Assembly: GCF_030704535.1 (NCBI RefSeq)
Contig: NC_081821.1
Location: 1,131,001 to 1,195,000, forward strand
DNA length: 64,000 nucleotides
Reading direction: 5' to 3'
Source of the DNA: Vitis vinifera
Lineage: Eukaryota; Streptophyta; Magnoliopsida; Vitales; Vitaceae
This document shows, one piece after another, positions 40,261 to 53,834 of this stretch (positions are counted from its first letter, which is position 1; every line of letters begins with the position of its first letter). Both the position numbers and the translations under genes were made by a program. The notes under the pieces were generated by a model. It searched no databases. It saw only the letters and a list, made by a program, of their open reading frames with translations, and was not told the DNA's origin.

Positions 40261-42266
40261 AGTATTTTAATTCTTATAGAACCTTTCTTTCTTCAATTTT
40301 TTGTTTTCCCCCCTCTTTCTTTTTGGGAGATTATCAAAATGCCTTTGAGGATTCACTTAGACGGCAACTCTTAACTCATTTCACTACCTCTTGTCACAGG
40401 AATGAGAATTATCCCAATTTTATCAGACATATAAAGTATGAATTAGTTTGCCAACATTTAGCTGAGGCATGAAGTTTTCCTTTCTATGGATGTTTTTGAT
40501 AGTAAGGCAGGCGGATGAAGTTTTTGATTGATTTTGTCTTCCCCTTTCTTTTGTTTGCCTAAAAAAAGGTAATATAGGCTATACAGCCAATGAAGTCTTA
40601 TTAGAAAATAAAAATTAAATCCACAATGATATATGAGTTAAAGATAAATAATTTTTTTTTAATCATGAAACAATTTTTTTTATTGCAGTGAAACGAAAAA
40701 TTTCTATAAGATAAAAATAATTTTAATATTTATTTTTAATATAAGTCAATTAAGCACTTTAATTAAATTTTTGTTTGATCATGATTTTTTATGTTTTTTT
40801 TTTTCTAGATTTTTTTTTTAAATTAACGAATAATTTTTTTTTTAATGTTTTATAAAATTAAGGATATTGGTAAGTTATTATTATAAAAGGATTTTAAAAA
40901 CAAAAAGACTTTATTAGAATAAATTGTTTTTTTTGTCAAATATTTTGATTTTGTAAAAACATTTTAAATTCAATATATATAATATTAATTAATTAACTTT
41001 AATTGATGTCTTATTGAAAATAAAAATAATTTTGTAATTGCAAATAAATTAAAAAATATATAGTTTTTAGCAAAACATAAATAGTAATATTATAATAAAA
41101 TCATAAATTATATTTTTAGTAGAAAATATACTATTTTGTTATATTAATAATTTTTAGTATTAATGAGTTTATAATTTTAATTTTAAATTATTTTTAAAAA
41201 TTAATAAACTTATTAACAAATCTAACACATGAAGTCTTGTTTAATTTAAAGTTAATTTGTATATTGAAAAAAAAATTAAAAATAATTATTTTATATAGAA
41301 GATAAATAATAGAATGTATTTATTTTTTATTTTTTTAAAATGATAAAAACAATTTTTACTTGTTCTCTATTTTAATTTATTTTTAAAAATTGAAAATAAA
41401 AAACAATAACCAAACAACGTTATGAATTTTTAAAAACTATTTTTTATTTTTAAAAATAATTTTTTTTTTAATTTCGCCAAACAGACTCTAGTATTTTATT
41501 TATGTAGTTTAGATAGACTGTTTTTTTTTTTTTTTTTCTAAGGGTTAATTTCATGAATTTTTATTAATGTTTTGACTAAATATGTACATCCCCATTAAAT
41601 ACACCTACGAAATTACTAAATCCCTTATAAGACTGTGGTTTCGATCAATTTACCTTATAATTAGTCTTCATAATTACAACTTGATAGAGCGACTAGACGA
41701 ATGTGGTTTGGATAAAATTTCAAATAAATGAGATTAGGTGTATTTGGTCACAACCCCAAGGAAGTTGGGTGAAATAATCAATTTTTTTAATAATTTATTT
41801 TAAGATATATTTAACTTCTAAATTTGTAATTTATAGCTTTAAAACATGTATTTAATTACGAGGATATTTCATTTTAAACCTTTATTTGATAACTTGTAAA
41901 AACCTATAAGAACTCGAGTTATCCATTGGCTTTGGTGAGTTGAGAATTCCCAACTCGGCCTCTGATTGGTTTGATACATCGAGAGGTAGGTGGGTTTGAT
42001 GCGATTTAACCTTAAAAGTTCTTAAGTTGTCCAACCCTAGACCCTAGTAACCTATGGGCGAAATCCATGCTAGTCTCAAAATCCAGCCCAGTCTTCACAG
42101 GTCAGGGGCCTGCTCTCCGGTGCGGCCCGAAATATAATATTTTCCACTCCACCTTCAAGCCCAATTCATGGGCCCAAATGTTAAGATCAAACCGATTCAT
42201 AATCTTATGAAGAGAGCGCGTTAAGACCCCTCGACTCAGCCCGCTGACTCACTCACCTTGTCCGAT
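40261..42266. other. Intergenic stretch between L7a and SWI3A
   Basis: The first few hundred bases are L7a 3' UTR. The rest is very AT-rich with no gene. GGGCCCA and GCCCAA motifs near 42120-42175 and a TCTCTC run (42358-42373, in intron 1) suggest the SWI3A promoter lies at about 42.0-42.25 kb. Confidence 0.45.
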
Positions 42267-45200
42267 ATGGAGAGCACACCGGACCCGAGTTCAAAACTGA
42301 CTCGCCACGACGAACCAGAGCTCGACCTCTACACCATCCCAATCCATTCAAGTAAGTCTCTCTCTCTCTCTCTCCAAAATCCCTAATTCCAGATGTCAAC
42401 TCTTTCTTCAAAACCCTAGCCCTAATTCCATCTCACAGGTTGGTTCTCTTGGGACGAAATCCACGAAAAAGAGAAGATCTCCCTCAAAGAGTTCTTCGAT
42501 GGAAGTTCAATCTCGAGAACACCGAAGATATACAAAGAGTACAGAGACTTCATCATCTCTAAGTACAGAGAAGACCCGTCGAGGAGGCTTACCTTCGCGG
42601 AGATTCGTAAATCACTGGTGGGTGACGTTAGTTTGCTCCACAAGGTCTTTCTCTTCTTGGAGAGGTGGGGGTTGATCAATTTCGGTGCACCTGGGGGTGA
42701 GGATTCGGCGGCGGTGGCGGAGGGTGCCGAGAGGCACAGAGTGAGGTCCGAGGATGGAGCTCCGAATGGAATTCGGGTCGTGGCAATGCCCAATTCGTTG
42801 AAGCCCATCACAATGCCGCTGACTTTGGATGTGAATGGTGAAGTGGATGAGAATGGATTTAGATTGCCGCCATTGGCTTCCTATTCGGATGTTTTCAGTG
42901 ATTTGACTAAGGAGAAAGGATTGGTTTGTGGGAACTGCGGGGATAATTGTGATTCCGGACATTACAACTGCTTGAAGGTATCTCGAACTTGTGCAAAATC
43001 TTATGAATTTCTTTTTGTGAAGATAATTTGTTATCTTTTCAGTTATTGATTCAGTGATGCATTTGATTTTTCTAGTGGGTAAGATTTTTGGGAATTATTT
43101 TTTAATTATTTTTTGGTTTTGTTTTGGAAAAAGAAAAAAGCATGAAAACAAGTTTTGTTGGCAATTATTCCCTAAATGTTTTTAAGGATTGTTCTTAAAA
43201 AAGGTATTCTCTCAGAACTTATTTTAATTGTTTTCTATTGTACAAGTATTGAGAGTGATTGAAATAAAACACTACACACACAAGTGTAGTTATAGAAAAA
43301 CTGTTTTGGAAAATGTTTCCAAACAGATAGTTTGTTTTTGAAAACAGTTCTCAAAAATAGTTTTGGGAATTGTTACTTGGAACAAAATTTGGCTACTCAA
43401 ATATGAAAAAATAGTTTTTTTTTTCCTGCAACCAATGTTGATATCCACTGAAACCCCTGTTGATTGGGAAAAAGATGGATTCTACTTGTAAGATATGTAA
43501 TGAAACCGACATTGGAACTGATATCATTCAAAGAAAAAAATATCAACTAGAGTTTCTTTTTGCATATTATATGGATGATCCAATCGAGAAGGACCATGAG
43601 AAGGTACCATACACTTACATAAGTTAGTAGAATAATTTCCAAAATTTCGATTGATGCTCGAAACATTCTAAAATAACAACTGAGATACTTTGATTTTGTT
43701 CTAAAAATGATTTGTTTTCGGAATAAATTTTTAAAAAACTGTTGAGAAAAGTTCCTAAACAGGCCCAGTTTTGTTAGCTTTAGGGTTACTTATTCAACTT
43801 TCCATCGATTAAGCAATTATTTGTGTAAAAGGGAATCTTCACAATGGTCATTGGTAATATTGAAAGACGCTCTTCTTACCAATGATTTGTGCTGAAACAT
43901 ATGCTAAAGTGAGAGGGGAACTTTTGAGGTTAACTCCATGATGGTCACCTGTATGCTGTATCTATATATGATTAGATGATTTTGTTCAGCATTCTTCTTC
44001 AAAAGGGAAAAAAATTGTTTATGGTTGTCAGTAAGTACTCCAACATAAGTACCATCATACTGATCTATGTATCCTTGTCGGTGGCCAACTGAGAGATTGC
44101 CAGGTCAGGACTGATAGAGGTTCTGTTCTTGTGGATTCTGTCTTCATGCATGTGTTTGGCTTTTGCTGTTGTAGGTGGATTTTAACTGTTGTGCTAGCAT
44201 AACTAACTTTAGTTGGTATCTCTAGGTTGGTACTCAATTTGGCCAGAACAAAAAGTTACCCTATCATAAGTAATGGATTAATCAAACCTTTACTAATGTG
44301 TTTTCTTATCTGGCTGAGTTCCATAACATAAATTGTAAAATCATCATCAACATTAGCCGAGGATCTATGAGATTAACCACTATATATACTCTAAATTTTG
44401 CTCCCACATCCTTACTTGTACCCTTTTTTTTTAATTTTGCTTTCATTAGAAGTGCTACCATCTCCTTGATTCCTCCCAACTCATTTTTCTTTATTTATTT
44501 CTCAAATCTCTTGGCTCAAACTAGGCTCCAACATTTGACCTCTGAATTTCTATATGTTGTTCTTTTTAGGTGTAATGCATGCTAATATTTTATTATTACC
44601 ATGCATTTCCAGATTCTTTCTGGTTGCAAAATGTTGGCTGAACATGCTGGTTTGTAGGTTGACACATCGGTTTAAAAACCTGGTTTTGATCGATGTGAAT
44701 TTTATAAATATATCAAATAAAAATATGTCTAATGCACCTTTGGGTTGTAAGACCATCTTACTCATTTGCAAGTGTTGGGTACCTCATTTTACCATTTTCT
44801 GATGGTCATTATAATTTTTTTTCCTGTAACTATTTCATCAGCAGGGGAGTCCTGTAATTTGTGTGAAATGCTTCAAGAATGGAAATTACGGGGAGAACCG
44901 ATCTGTTGATGATTTCAAGTTTAATGATTGCAATGAAAACAGAGGCAATCGAGGAGCTGTTTGGACTGAGGCAGAAACTTTACTTCTTTTGGAATCAGTT
45001 TTAAAGCATGGAGACGACTGGGAGCTTGTTGTTCAAAATGTTCAAACCAAGACAAAACTTGATTGTATTTCAAAGCTCATAGAGCTGCCATTTGGGGAGC
45101 TTATGTTGGGTTCTTCCCTAGGTAAATCTAGGGCCAGCAATGACAATACAAGCAGTATCAAACCAGTTCAGACTTCATTAGAGTCCCAAGAGAATATAAA

Positions 45201-47085
45201 AAATGGGGGTCAAGGAGATGAGCAGATAAATGAGAGTGAGCAAAATGGAGACGCTGAGAACCAAGGCCCTCCTTTGAAGCGAAAATGCATTACTTCACTT
45301 TCTGATGCTGGCATCTCACTGATGAGACAGGTAGAACCCTTGGCCCAAATCCTAATTTTACAATTTCCATCAAGGTGTGTCTCGTCTGCATTTTATGCTT
45401 TTATCATATTTTTGGCGGGAAAGCAGTGTCTTACAATAGGACATTGTATATCCATTTTAGTTCGAAATCATATTTTAAAACTTCAAATATAAAATTATTG
45501 AAGAACACCAACCTGTTGTGAGTCTTCTGCCATGGTTGGCCTTATGGTTCATGTGGTTGGTTGCTTACAAAATGGGGGAAAAAAGTCATAACTGTGTTAT
45601 GCAATTAATTTCCTAAGTGAGATATTTTTAGCTGTGTGGATTGCAAACTTGTCATTCACCATGGCTTTATGGTTCATGTGGTAGTAGGTTGCTTACAAAA
45701 TGGGGGGAAAAAGTCATAACTGTGTTATGCAATTAGTTTCCTAAGTGAGATATTTTTGGATGTGTGGATTGCGAACTTGTCATTCACAGCAGAAAATTAA
45801 CTCTGTTTGCTGTTAGGTAGCTGTCATCTCAACCATGGTTGGCCCACATATCTCAGCTGCTGCGGCTGATGCTGCTGTTGCAGCACTCTGTGATGAAAAC
45901 CCATGTGTGAAGGATATTTTTGATGGTGCAGAGGATAATGTAACAGAAGAGTTAGGCTCCCCCATTCGGAATAACAAGCTGGAGAGGTAATTTAGTTTAT
46001 TTATTTACCCCTGTGATATACCTGTTGTTTGGTAGCTGGTAATTTAGTTTATATATTTATTCCTGTGATACTTATACCTATTGTTTAGCTTTTGCTTTGG
46101 ATAGTATGATGTTCTAATTCACTTAACTCTTTCAGATCACTTATGGTTGAAGATTCAGAGATAAATGAAAGGCCCATTCTATCAGGTATTTAGTGTGAAA
46201 AACTTTTGTATGGATGATATGGTCGGCGATTTATAGGGAGACTGTATGAGTTAGTTTAGTTGTAGTCCATACTCAATTTTGCTCCTCTAAGATTCAATGT
46301 TTGTTTATATTTACTTTTTGCTTCACATATTTGTGTTTGCAAATATACTGCTTAATGCTTAAACATCATTACGACTTCTATCATTGCTATGTTCATAATT
46401 TGGTTGCATTTCACCCATTCATTTTATTCCATTGTTCCTAACCTTAGCTTTTCTTATGCAGAAATTCAGAAGACATCCTCTGAGAAGAATGCCATACCTC
46501 TACCTTTGCAAATGAGGGCTGCAATTGCAACAGCCCTTGGAGCAGCTGCTGCGAATGCCAAATCATTGGCAGATCAGGAGCACAGAGAGATAGAACATTT
46601 AGTGGCAACCATAATTGAAACACAGGTGGCTCACGGTTTTCTCATGCTGCTTGTCTTTGTACATTCGTAATTTTACATTTTTTTTTTCCTCGATTATCTG
46701 AACTAATGATGGTGGGCAAGAAAGAGACTAGCCATTGCCAAGGTCTCTGTTTTGGGCATCACCATCACCATCACCATCCTCATCATCATCATTATTTTTA
46801 TTATTATTATTATTATTATTTCATTGTCGAAAAAACTCACCATTTTAGTATCAAACTGACCTTCATCCTCTTTGATTGTCTAACTAGATGAAGAAACTTC
46901 ACTGCAAAATCCAGCATTTTGAAGACTTGGAGCTGATAATGGAGAAGGAATACACCCACCTAAAGGAACTGAAAGAGTCTATCATAGCAGAGCGGATTGA
47001 TATCTTGCAAAGGGTATTTAATGCTGGAATATCTAGATGGAGGGATCCTATTTCTGTAAAATCTCATACTGGTAGTGTATCTTGA
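42267..47085 (+). CDS. SWI3A: SWI/SNF chromatin-remodelling complex subunit SWI3A-like
   Basis: Seven exons join in frame to 564 residues: 42267-42351, 42439-42977, 44842-45330, 45817-45986, 46136-46185, 46462-46625 and 46888-47085. Residues 29-110 are a SWIRM domain ([20 protein letters not shown], then [15 protein letters not shown], then LERWGLINF). A Cys/His cluster ([16 protein letters not shown]) follows at about 190-218 and resembles the ZZ-like region of SWI3 proteins. A SANT domain covers about 247-293 ([21 protein letters not shown]). The C-terminal part is helical, with a probable leucine zipper (about 480-545) for dimerisation. SWI3 subunits form the core of the nuclear BAF-like complex. 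The compact size and domain set best fit SWI3A among the four plant classes. Intron 2 is 1.86 kb. Confidence 0.93.
45531..45788. repeat. Two-copy ~128-bp tandem duplication in SWI3A intron 3
   Basis: 45531-45659 and 45660-45788 both run CATGG...TTATGGTTCATGTGGT, then TTGCTTACAAAATGGGG, TCATAACTGTGTTATGCAAT and TTGTCATTCAC. There are only a few differences. Confidence 0.9.
46758..46821. repeat. CAT/ATT microsatellite in SWI3A intron 6
   Basis: Runs of CAT(C) and then TTA trinucleotides. In one frame they give an artificial poly-His/poly-Tyr reading with no coding meaning. Confidence 0.8.
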
Positions 47086-48059
47086 TGGTGCTTTAGTTTA
47101 AAGTAATTTTTTAGTCTTCTTACAGCTAAAGGAAGAAAAAGGAAGCTGATGTTCCATATTGAACTCTTCTGTCTTCTATGTAAACACTAGGCTCAGATCT
47201 TCATTCTTGGTATAAATGCAATCACTTGAAATCAATTCTGCTAATCCCAGACTCCATATATTGTTAAATCAATCCACAAACTCTTGGAACAAGTAATAGT
47301 TTGAATTCCTTCCATATTAATTCCTTAATATGTCTTATCCACCTGACAGGCTCCCCCATACTGGTATGCGACCTTACTGATGCTCGCTGATCAGACAGAT
47401 TTTAGGTACACAATCGAACTTAGTGTGTACGCATTGCTTTACTAACATAGTGTAATTCTAATCTTTACATGTTACATCTTTAGCCTAAATTTCATGAAGA
47501 TATGCTTGTATCTATGATATCCATAGGGGAAGAAGTTCTTGACATTATATGTTTATTAGACTCTTCTTAATTGCGTAAAAGTAATTAAAGCTGTGAGAGC
47601 CCATTGATCCTAAAATAGACAATATTTGCTTGGGAGAGAGGGGATAATTATAGGCTAGCATCTCTAGTTGAACTGTTATTCACTAGATGTCCTTTTGGTT
47701 CTACCATCCGAAAAGGAGTAGTGTTAGGTCCTGGTTCCTTATTTTGTTTTGTTGCATATTGTTTGAGAAAAAGGGGAAAGAAAAAAGCGAGGATTGAAGA
47801 TTTGCTTGTTCAAATCCTGTCTGCAATCACCCTCTGTCGTGATGTGGTCCACATGATAAAACTAAGAGAAGAATATTCACAAACTTGATTCATTCATTTC
47901 TTCCCTCAGAAGACTGTACAATCTTAATATGTAATCCCATACGTACAAACCATGTACTTCCACATTATACACAAGTTTCATATGGTGCCAAGGTAAGTGT
48001 AAGTTCCTAGGCAGCATCATATCTCTATCAGTCCCTTGTACTAAATGACAATGGCTGAG
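47086..48059. other. Convergent spacer between SWI3A and ACR
   Basis: The two genes end facing each other 974 bp apart. No additional gene is seen. The sequence is probably mostly the two 3' UTRs. Confidence 0.5.
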
Positions 48060-50064
48060 CTATGAGTAGGACTTGATGAGTTTGAAAGTTTGGAAGCTTC
48101 GTCCTTTGAATAAGTTCCCAAAGGGGAAACTTCTTGTTCCCTCCTGGGGAAGCTTCGGACTGAAGTTCAAGTTCCCTTTCACCCTCAATATGGTTTGTCC
48201 TATCTGTTGCCTAATCATCTCAACTGTCTTGGAATCCACAGTGTTGCCAGACACATCTGTCACAAAGAAAGTATCCTTTGCTTTCCCACACTTTGTTGTG
48301 ATTACTGCTCGCTTGATGCACAAACCATTCTCCCGGAAAACCCTTGTAACGTCTGAGAGCAGGCCGAACCGGTCTTCTGTGCTGAGTTCCAGCACCAGTC
48401 CCTGCAAGATACCAATGATTTTTCTCTTAAGATGATGAAAAATATGCATAATCCAATTAGGGTTTTGTTAAGGGATTGGATTACCTCCCAGGCTCGCCTT
48501 TCAATCGCGGCTTCAAGACACTCTGTGACACGTTGCCGCTCGGCTTCTGAACGTAAAGGGAGCCCATCCACATGTCTGATGTAGTGTTCCTGCAAAGATA
48601 GGAAAAAACTAGTTTGTCTAGGGTTTGTAAGATTGAAACAACGGCTTTTTCACATCTAAGCTATCATTCTACCTGATAAGCTTCCATTCTTCCTGTGATG
48701 ACAGTTCCATGGAACACAACATACTGCATATCTGTTAGAGCACACACAGTATCAAATAATAGCTTTGGCCTGTCTCTGGACCTAATGGTAACAACGGTGT
48801 AATCTCTATCACTGCAATCCAAGACAGTGACATGGGGCCTTGAGTTTTTGTCCTGGACATATTCCAGCCTTTCGAAATCCCTAGCAGCAAACATCATCTG
48901 ATGCAGTCTTCTATCTCTGTTCATTGCCACAGGCCCAGGTGAAGATATGGTCATTTTGGGTGTCCTGAAACTGCTGTTGCCTTTGAAGACATTGCCGAGC
49001 CGTTTCTTAATCATTGAGAGACGTTTTGGGTCTTCTATCGCACACCCAGTTGCCTGGTCTGTAACATGAATAACAGCTGCTGCTCTAGCGTTGTGTGTCC
49101 AGATCTCAGCGTTTACCACGTTGCATCTCAGGTCTGTCAGCACTGCAGACACCTCCGACAGCAACCCGGGTCTGTCGCTGCCAGTTAGTTCAATGGAGGT
49201 ATCCTCCTTAGAAGGCATTACCCCAACTGAGCCTCTCAATGAATTCAAGAAACCGGCTTCAGTTTCAAGAGTCTGTCAAGATTGAACAATAAAACAATAT
49301 AAATATAAAATTTCAAGACAAACATCTGAAGGGGGAGTCGTAGAAGAAAAACACTCTACTTTTTGTAAGTAATTGAGGATCTCTTCATCTCTGAGTTTGT
49401 TTCCATCATGGTCAGTCACATTGAACACTGAAAATGAGTTTCAGAGTTAAAATAAAATAAAATTTAAATAGACCAAAGGGGCAAATCACATATGCTCTGT
49501 GAATGAAGTAAATTCATAGCAGTACCATCCATGAACCATCCTCCATCAGAAGAGATGTAAGCTTTCGTTATTATGAGGTTGAGGTCTGTAAGAACTTGAA
49601 CAACTTGAAGGAGAATTCCATGCCTATTGGCACTATCAACCTACCCATAAAAAACAACCACATTCCTTTAGAAAAAACTCCATTAAATCCCCATAGAAAG
49701 AACAATGTAAGGCTTACCTCTATAACTGTGGCATGCCCACAAGAATCATTGTCAATGACCACTCTGCAAGCAAAGAAAAAGGTAAGAAAACTTTGGATCT
49801 CGATTTTGCTGAACCACAGCCTTAGGATAACCAGATAAGGTGAAGCGGAAAATGAACATAAGAATCATAGGAGGACGATGATGATGATGATGAAGAGGAT
49901 TCATCTTGTAATTTAAAAAATGCGGGCTTCAAAAAGAAAACCCAAAAATTAATTTACATGGGAAAACAAAAACCCAGAAGCCTAATTTATGGTGTGGCGA
50001 GGGAGAGTGATGAAAACCTTGGTGGGTTCATTCTCCTGATAAGCTTTGCGTACTCATCGTCCAT
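48060..50064 (-). CDS. ACT domain-repeat (ACR) protein, ACR4-like
   Basis: Seven exons join in frame to 440 residues: 50064-50018, 49763-49718, 49640-49526, 49427-49360, 49272-48673, 48589-48485 and 48401-48060. The start MDDEYAKLIRRMNPPR is typical of plant ACRs. Four ACT-type modules are visible at about 27-85 (NRHGILLQVVQVLTDLNL), 116-165 (GSDRPGLLSEVSAVLTDL), 250-290 (RDRPKLLFDTVCALTDMQ) and 328-375 (EDRFGLLSDVTRVFRENGL). The end (GRSFQTFKLIKSYS) resembles the conserved ACR C-terminus. ACRs resemble the regulatory part of bacterial GlnD and are proposed amino-acid sensors; no catalytic domain is present. ACR4, ACR5 and ACR8-type members are close, so the exact ortholog is uncertain. Confidence 0.93.
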
Positions 50065-50140
50065 TTCTCGCAGATTCTCGGATTCCAAACAACCAGAACT
50101 CAGAGACAAAAAGAACCCACAAGCTCTCACATAAGATTCT

Positions 50141-50144
<4 letters not shown>

Positions 50145-50178
<34 letters not shown>
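50145..50178. repeat. (AT)n microsatellite just upstream of the ACR start
   Basis: About 17 AT units lie 80-115 bp upstream of the ACR ATG, in the presumed leader or core promoter. This is a likely length-polymorphic marker. Confidence 0.9.
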
Positions 50179-50181
<3 letters not shown>

Positions 50182-50615
50182 TAGAAGCTGTAAGAGAGAT
50201 TTATTTGTAGAGAGCAACAGTTAGTAGTGAACTGTATGAAAAAAGGTGAAATGCTCGTGAAGAGAATAGAACGGTTAATTTGCCCGGAGCCTAATCAACG
50301 ATTAAATTGGTGACGTGTTAAAATTCCATTGGATCATAGGAACAGAAAAATGCTGCCCAGAATATAAGCTGCCCGTTTTTATTTATTTTAGTTTTATGTA
50401 CTTTTAATAATTGTGCGTGGGAGTTTACATAGGTAGCGTGAGCGGGAATTAAAATTAAAAATAAAAAAATAAAAAGAACGTGAGAATCTAATGGTGACGT
50501 GGCATTCTGATTTGTCACGTCCCAAAGTACGGCGCGGCCGGAGTTTCCGCCGTATACCTTTTTGGCGGCAGTCCCGTGCCTTCCGGCTTCGCCGTATTAC
50601 TTCCTGAACGATTTT

Positions 50616-50621
50616 CACGTG
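50616..50621. promoter_or_regulatory. G-box (CACGTG) upstream of ACR
   Basis: CACGTG in TTTTCACGTGACTCC, about 550 bp upstream of the ACR start. A candidate bZIP/bHLH site by motif only. Confidence 0.35.
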
Positions 50622-53509
50622 ACTCCCTTCTCCTCCTCTTCTTTTCTCCCCCCAACTTTTTTTTTTTTTTAATTATTATTATTTTTTAAAATTTTCCCCG
50701 TCTTCAAAATTTGTCATGTTTGACACCATTTTTTTTAAAACAGTCATATATTAATTTCGACAGCAAAATTTGATTTTTTTTAAATCAAATGTTATTCTTA
50801 TTTAATTTTTTTTTTTTTTAAGAATCGGTGTTAATAATTATTTTTTAAAAATATTATCAAATAAATCAGTATTTATTTTTAATTACTTGAAATGGGTTCC
50901 TTGTTTTAGTACACCATTGGTGAAAATAAATAAGAATGTCATTTTTATATTTTTATTAGGTAGGAAGTAGTTGCTCGATATGAAAATAGTTTTGTATTAA
51001 TTATGTAATAATGAAAAATGTTTTTTTTATATGATTTATTAGGTGGGAAGTAGTTGTTGTTAGTTCTATATTTAATGTATGATATATATAACATGATTTT
51101 ATAATTAAATTTAAGAAAAAAAATGTGAATAAAGTTGATAAATGGAGAGCAATTTAGAGGCCAAATTTATATAATGTCAAATTCAATTTTTAGCACGTTT
51201 TGGATATACTTTTCGTCCAAAGCACGAAAAGTAAATTTATATTTAATTAAATATTTTAAAAAGTCATAATTTTACACAATTTAATACCATTAATTAAGAG
51301 CTATTCCAAACAAGGCGGTACCAAAAAATACAATTTAAACTAGTGATTGAAAAACAAGGAAGGTATCAAGAGCTAGAGTCCGAGTGGGAAGTAGAAATTG
51401 GCCAATATTCTCCAAGAGGGGGGATTGTGGTTGGTCCACGTGAGCAATCAAGCTGTTATATCACATGGTAGGTGTACCAAGTATCTAACAAAGGGAATGG
51501 AGGTGGGGAAGGAATAAAAAACGAGTTAATGAATAAAAAGTTAGGAGTGTGGGGACCATGGTCATTCGAATTTGTGGGCATATGGTTGATCTCGTGTCCT
51601 CATTGAATGGTTATGGGCCCAAAATGCTGTTCCCTCTCCTCAGTTTTTAAGTTTACATGGTGGTTCATATGAAAATTTTGATCCATTTTGTTATGCTATG
51701 TATAGTTCCCTTGAATTCAGTTAATATGTAGATTTTGAAGGTTTTTTTTAGTTTTTTACTGAAAATAATTTGATTTCAGATTTTAAATCATCTATTTTTC
51801 TATTTTTTCCATAACTTATTATAATTTTTTTGCTGAATATAAAAAATTAAAATATTTGACTTTTTTTAAATAGAAAAGTAACATGCTGATTTTTTTTACC
51901 TTTTAATACTTAATAGAAATAAAATATTATAAAAACAAATAATCTAATACTTAACAGTATTAAACATTAAAGTTTTATTTAAAATTAAGTAAAAAAATTA
52001 ACACCACCTTTGATTTGTTTGTGTTTTACCTTCTTAAGTTCCAGTTCACATAATTTTTCATATTATGATTTTGATATGTTCCTATATTATGTTATGTTTC
52101 CTTAATTTCAAGTTTATAGAATGGTTCATATATAGATTTTTTTTAATTTTTTTTTTAATTTTTAATGTCCCTTATGTTATATTTGGTGTTAAAAAGTTTA
52201 AAGGAAATAAATAAGAAGAAAATATATAAATAAAGGAAAATTATAAGAAAATTTTATAATTTTTTTTTATGTGATTGTCTGTAAAAAAAAGTTAAATGAA
52301 AAAAATTAGATCATAAAGGAATGTTATTTCTCCATTAGTTTTTAATAGTTTTTGAATGCAATTGAGAGGAAAATCTTTACTATTTTCCTTTTTTTTTTTC
52401 TTTACTCTATATTTAATGTATTCACTATGCATACCACCAACCACTATTTTTAGTAATAAAACCCTTTTTGCCATAATAGGAAAAATTTACGGTATTGAAG
52501 ACGATAACACCTATTGAAGATTTGATTTGGGTTGTTGAAATATCGGTGAAAATCATGCTATTGGATGATGAAGTAAATAAATGAAATAAAGATAAAAAAA
52601 AATGAAAAAAAGATTAAGATACAAAACAATGGATTTTATACTCAACTTTTTGATCGTTTTAATGCATACCGGAATTGATATTATAGTGAGTTGCAACACA
52701 ATAGTTTAGTACTTATAAGTTGCCCATGAAGCACATATTTGACAAAATCATAAGATAAGAATTCAAGTTTCGAAAATTTAAATTTAATACCATTACCTAA
52801 ATATAATCAATATTTTATGCATTTTTCAATTAAAGATGCTTACTACCTCTAACAATGAAGATATCACCTTTTAATAATATAGACGTGTCTTTTCACTCCA
52901 TTAAATATCATTTTTAAACCGTCCAAAAATTGATGCCACCAATAATGATACAAAACAATAACCAAACACTCAAAGGTAGCAACACCATACATATATGCAA
53001 TACACAACTGGAGATCCATTCCCCCAACCAAATTATGAAAAAACCATTGGCCAGTAAACAATAGCAGAACATCAAGGGTAAAAATCAGATCAAATTCAAA
53101 AATCAATAAGCCAGGAAAGTTTAGAAAAATTATGGCGAAATTTAAGAAACAGGAAAGGCGAAAGCAACCTAGAAACCCAAACAGAGAACCTAAGAGAGAG
53201 CGATTACCTTGGGTTCCGGGTTTTCACAGGATGAGGTGATTGAAGTTCAATTCATACCTGATCTGAAGACATGAATCCGAATACATTCACTGGATTTGAA
53301 GAATTCATTTAATCCATGAGAATTTGATTTGAAGAACGCACTTTATCCATGGGAACTCGGGTGCCTGAAAAGGGTAGGTTTTCGACACTGGAAGGTGGTC
53401 GGAGTGATAGTGGTGGCCGTTGAAAGAGTTGACGACGGTGAGAAGCCATAGCCACCAATGAAGAGGAAGTTAGAGGTGAAGCCTCGGTGAACAAGAGCCC
53501 GATAAAATT
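50622..53509. other. AT-rich intergenic stretch, no supported gene
   Basis: The region holds the second MITE-like copy (51800-52008). Minus-strand frames at 52864-53106 and 53309-53494 are short and unrecognised. Around 53150-53500 the base composition is less AT-rich and a GATTACCTT donor-like sequence occurs, so a gene fragment is conceivable but unsupported. Confidence 0.45.
51800..52008. mobile_element. MITE-like element, copy 2 (family of 11367-11585)
   Basis: Aligns almost end to end with 11381-11584, sharing TAATACTTAATAGAAATAAA, then ACAAA(C/T)AA and (A/T)AAATTAAGTAAAAAAATTAA-like ends to ACACCAC. Estimated divergence is 15-20 percent by eye. Confidence 0.65.
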
Positions 53510-53708
53510 TTCCCCCCCTTTTCCCTTTTATTTTTCTCTTACTTTCCTCATTATTTTTTAAGGAAAATATTATTATATTTTTTTTTAATATTTTCCTTTA
53601 TATTTATTTTTTCCATCATATTTTCCATGTCATCCAAACTAAAGAAAACTATTTTCCTTTGTATTTTTTTTTTCATTTCCTTAACATTTTCTGGAACCAA
53701 ACATAGCC
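53510..53708. mobile_element. One-ended MITE of the TATGTTTGGTTCC family
   Basis: The right end TTTTCTGGAACCAAACATAGCC (53688-53709) matches the family terminus. A CATCCAAACTAAAGAAAACTA segment at 53629 may be an internal or nested end. No clear left terminus is present. It lies about 125 bp beyond the 3' end of the defensin-like gene. Confidence 0.45.
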
Positions 53709-53834
53709 ATAGCATTTTATGATTATTTTCAAATATGTGTGCTAATGCAGACTTTTCCCTGGCCTTATTTTTGAGAGTAAGCAACACACAAAGAATATAG
53801 TTGATTATTTATTTCGTTTGCAATCTCAAGACGC

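Noticed and set aside
42422-42962. Minus-strand frames opposite SWI3A exon 2
   Set aside because: They are shadows of a strongly supported SWIRM-encoding exon with clean splice sites.
46706-46891. Frame with a poly-His then poly-Tyr run
   Set aside because: A trinucleotide microsatellite within SWI3A intron 6; not coding.
52864-53494. Two short minus-strand frames (80 and 61 codons)
   Set aside because: No signal, domain or neighbouring exon can be recognised. The region could hold a degraded fragment, but there is not enough to call it.
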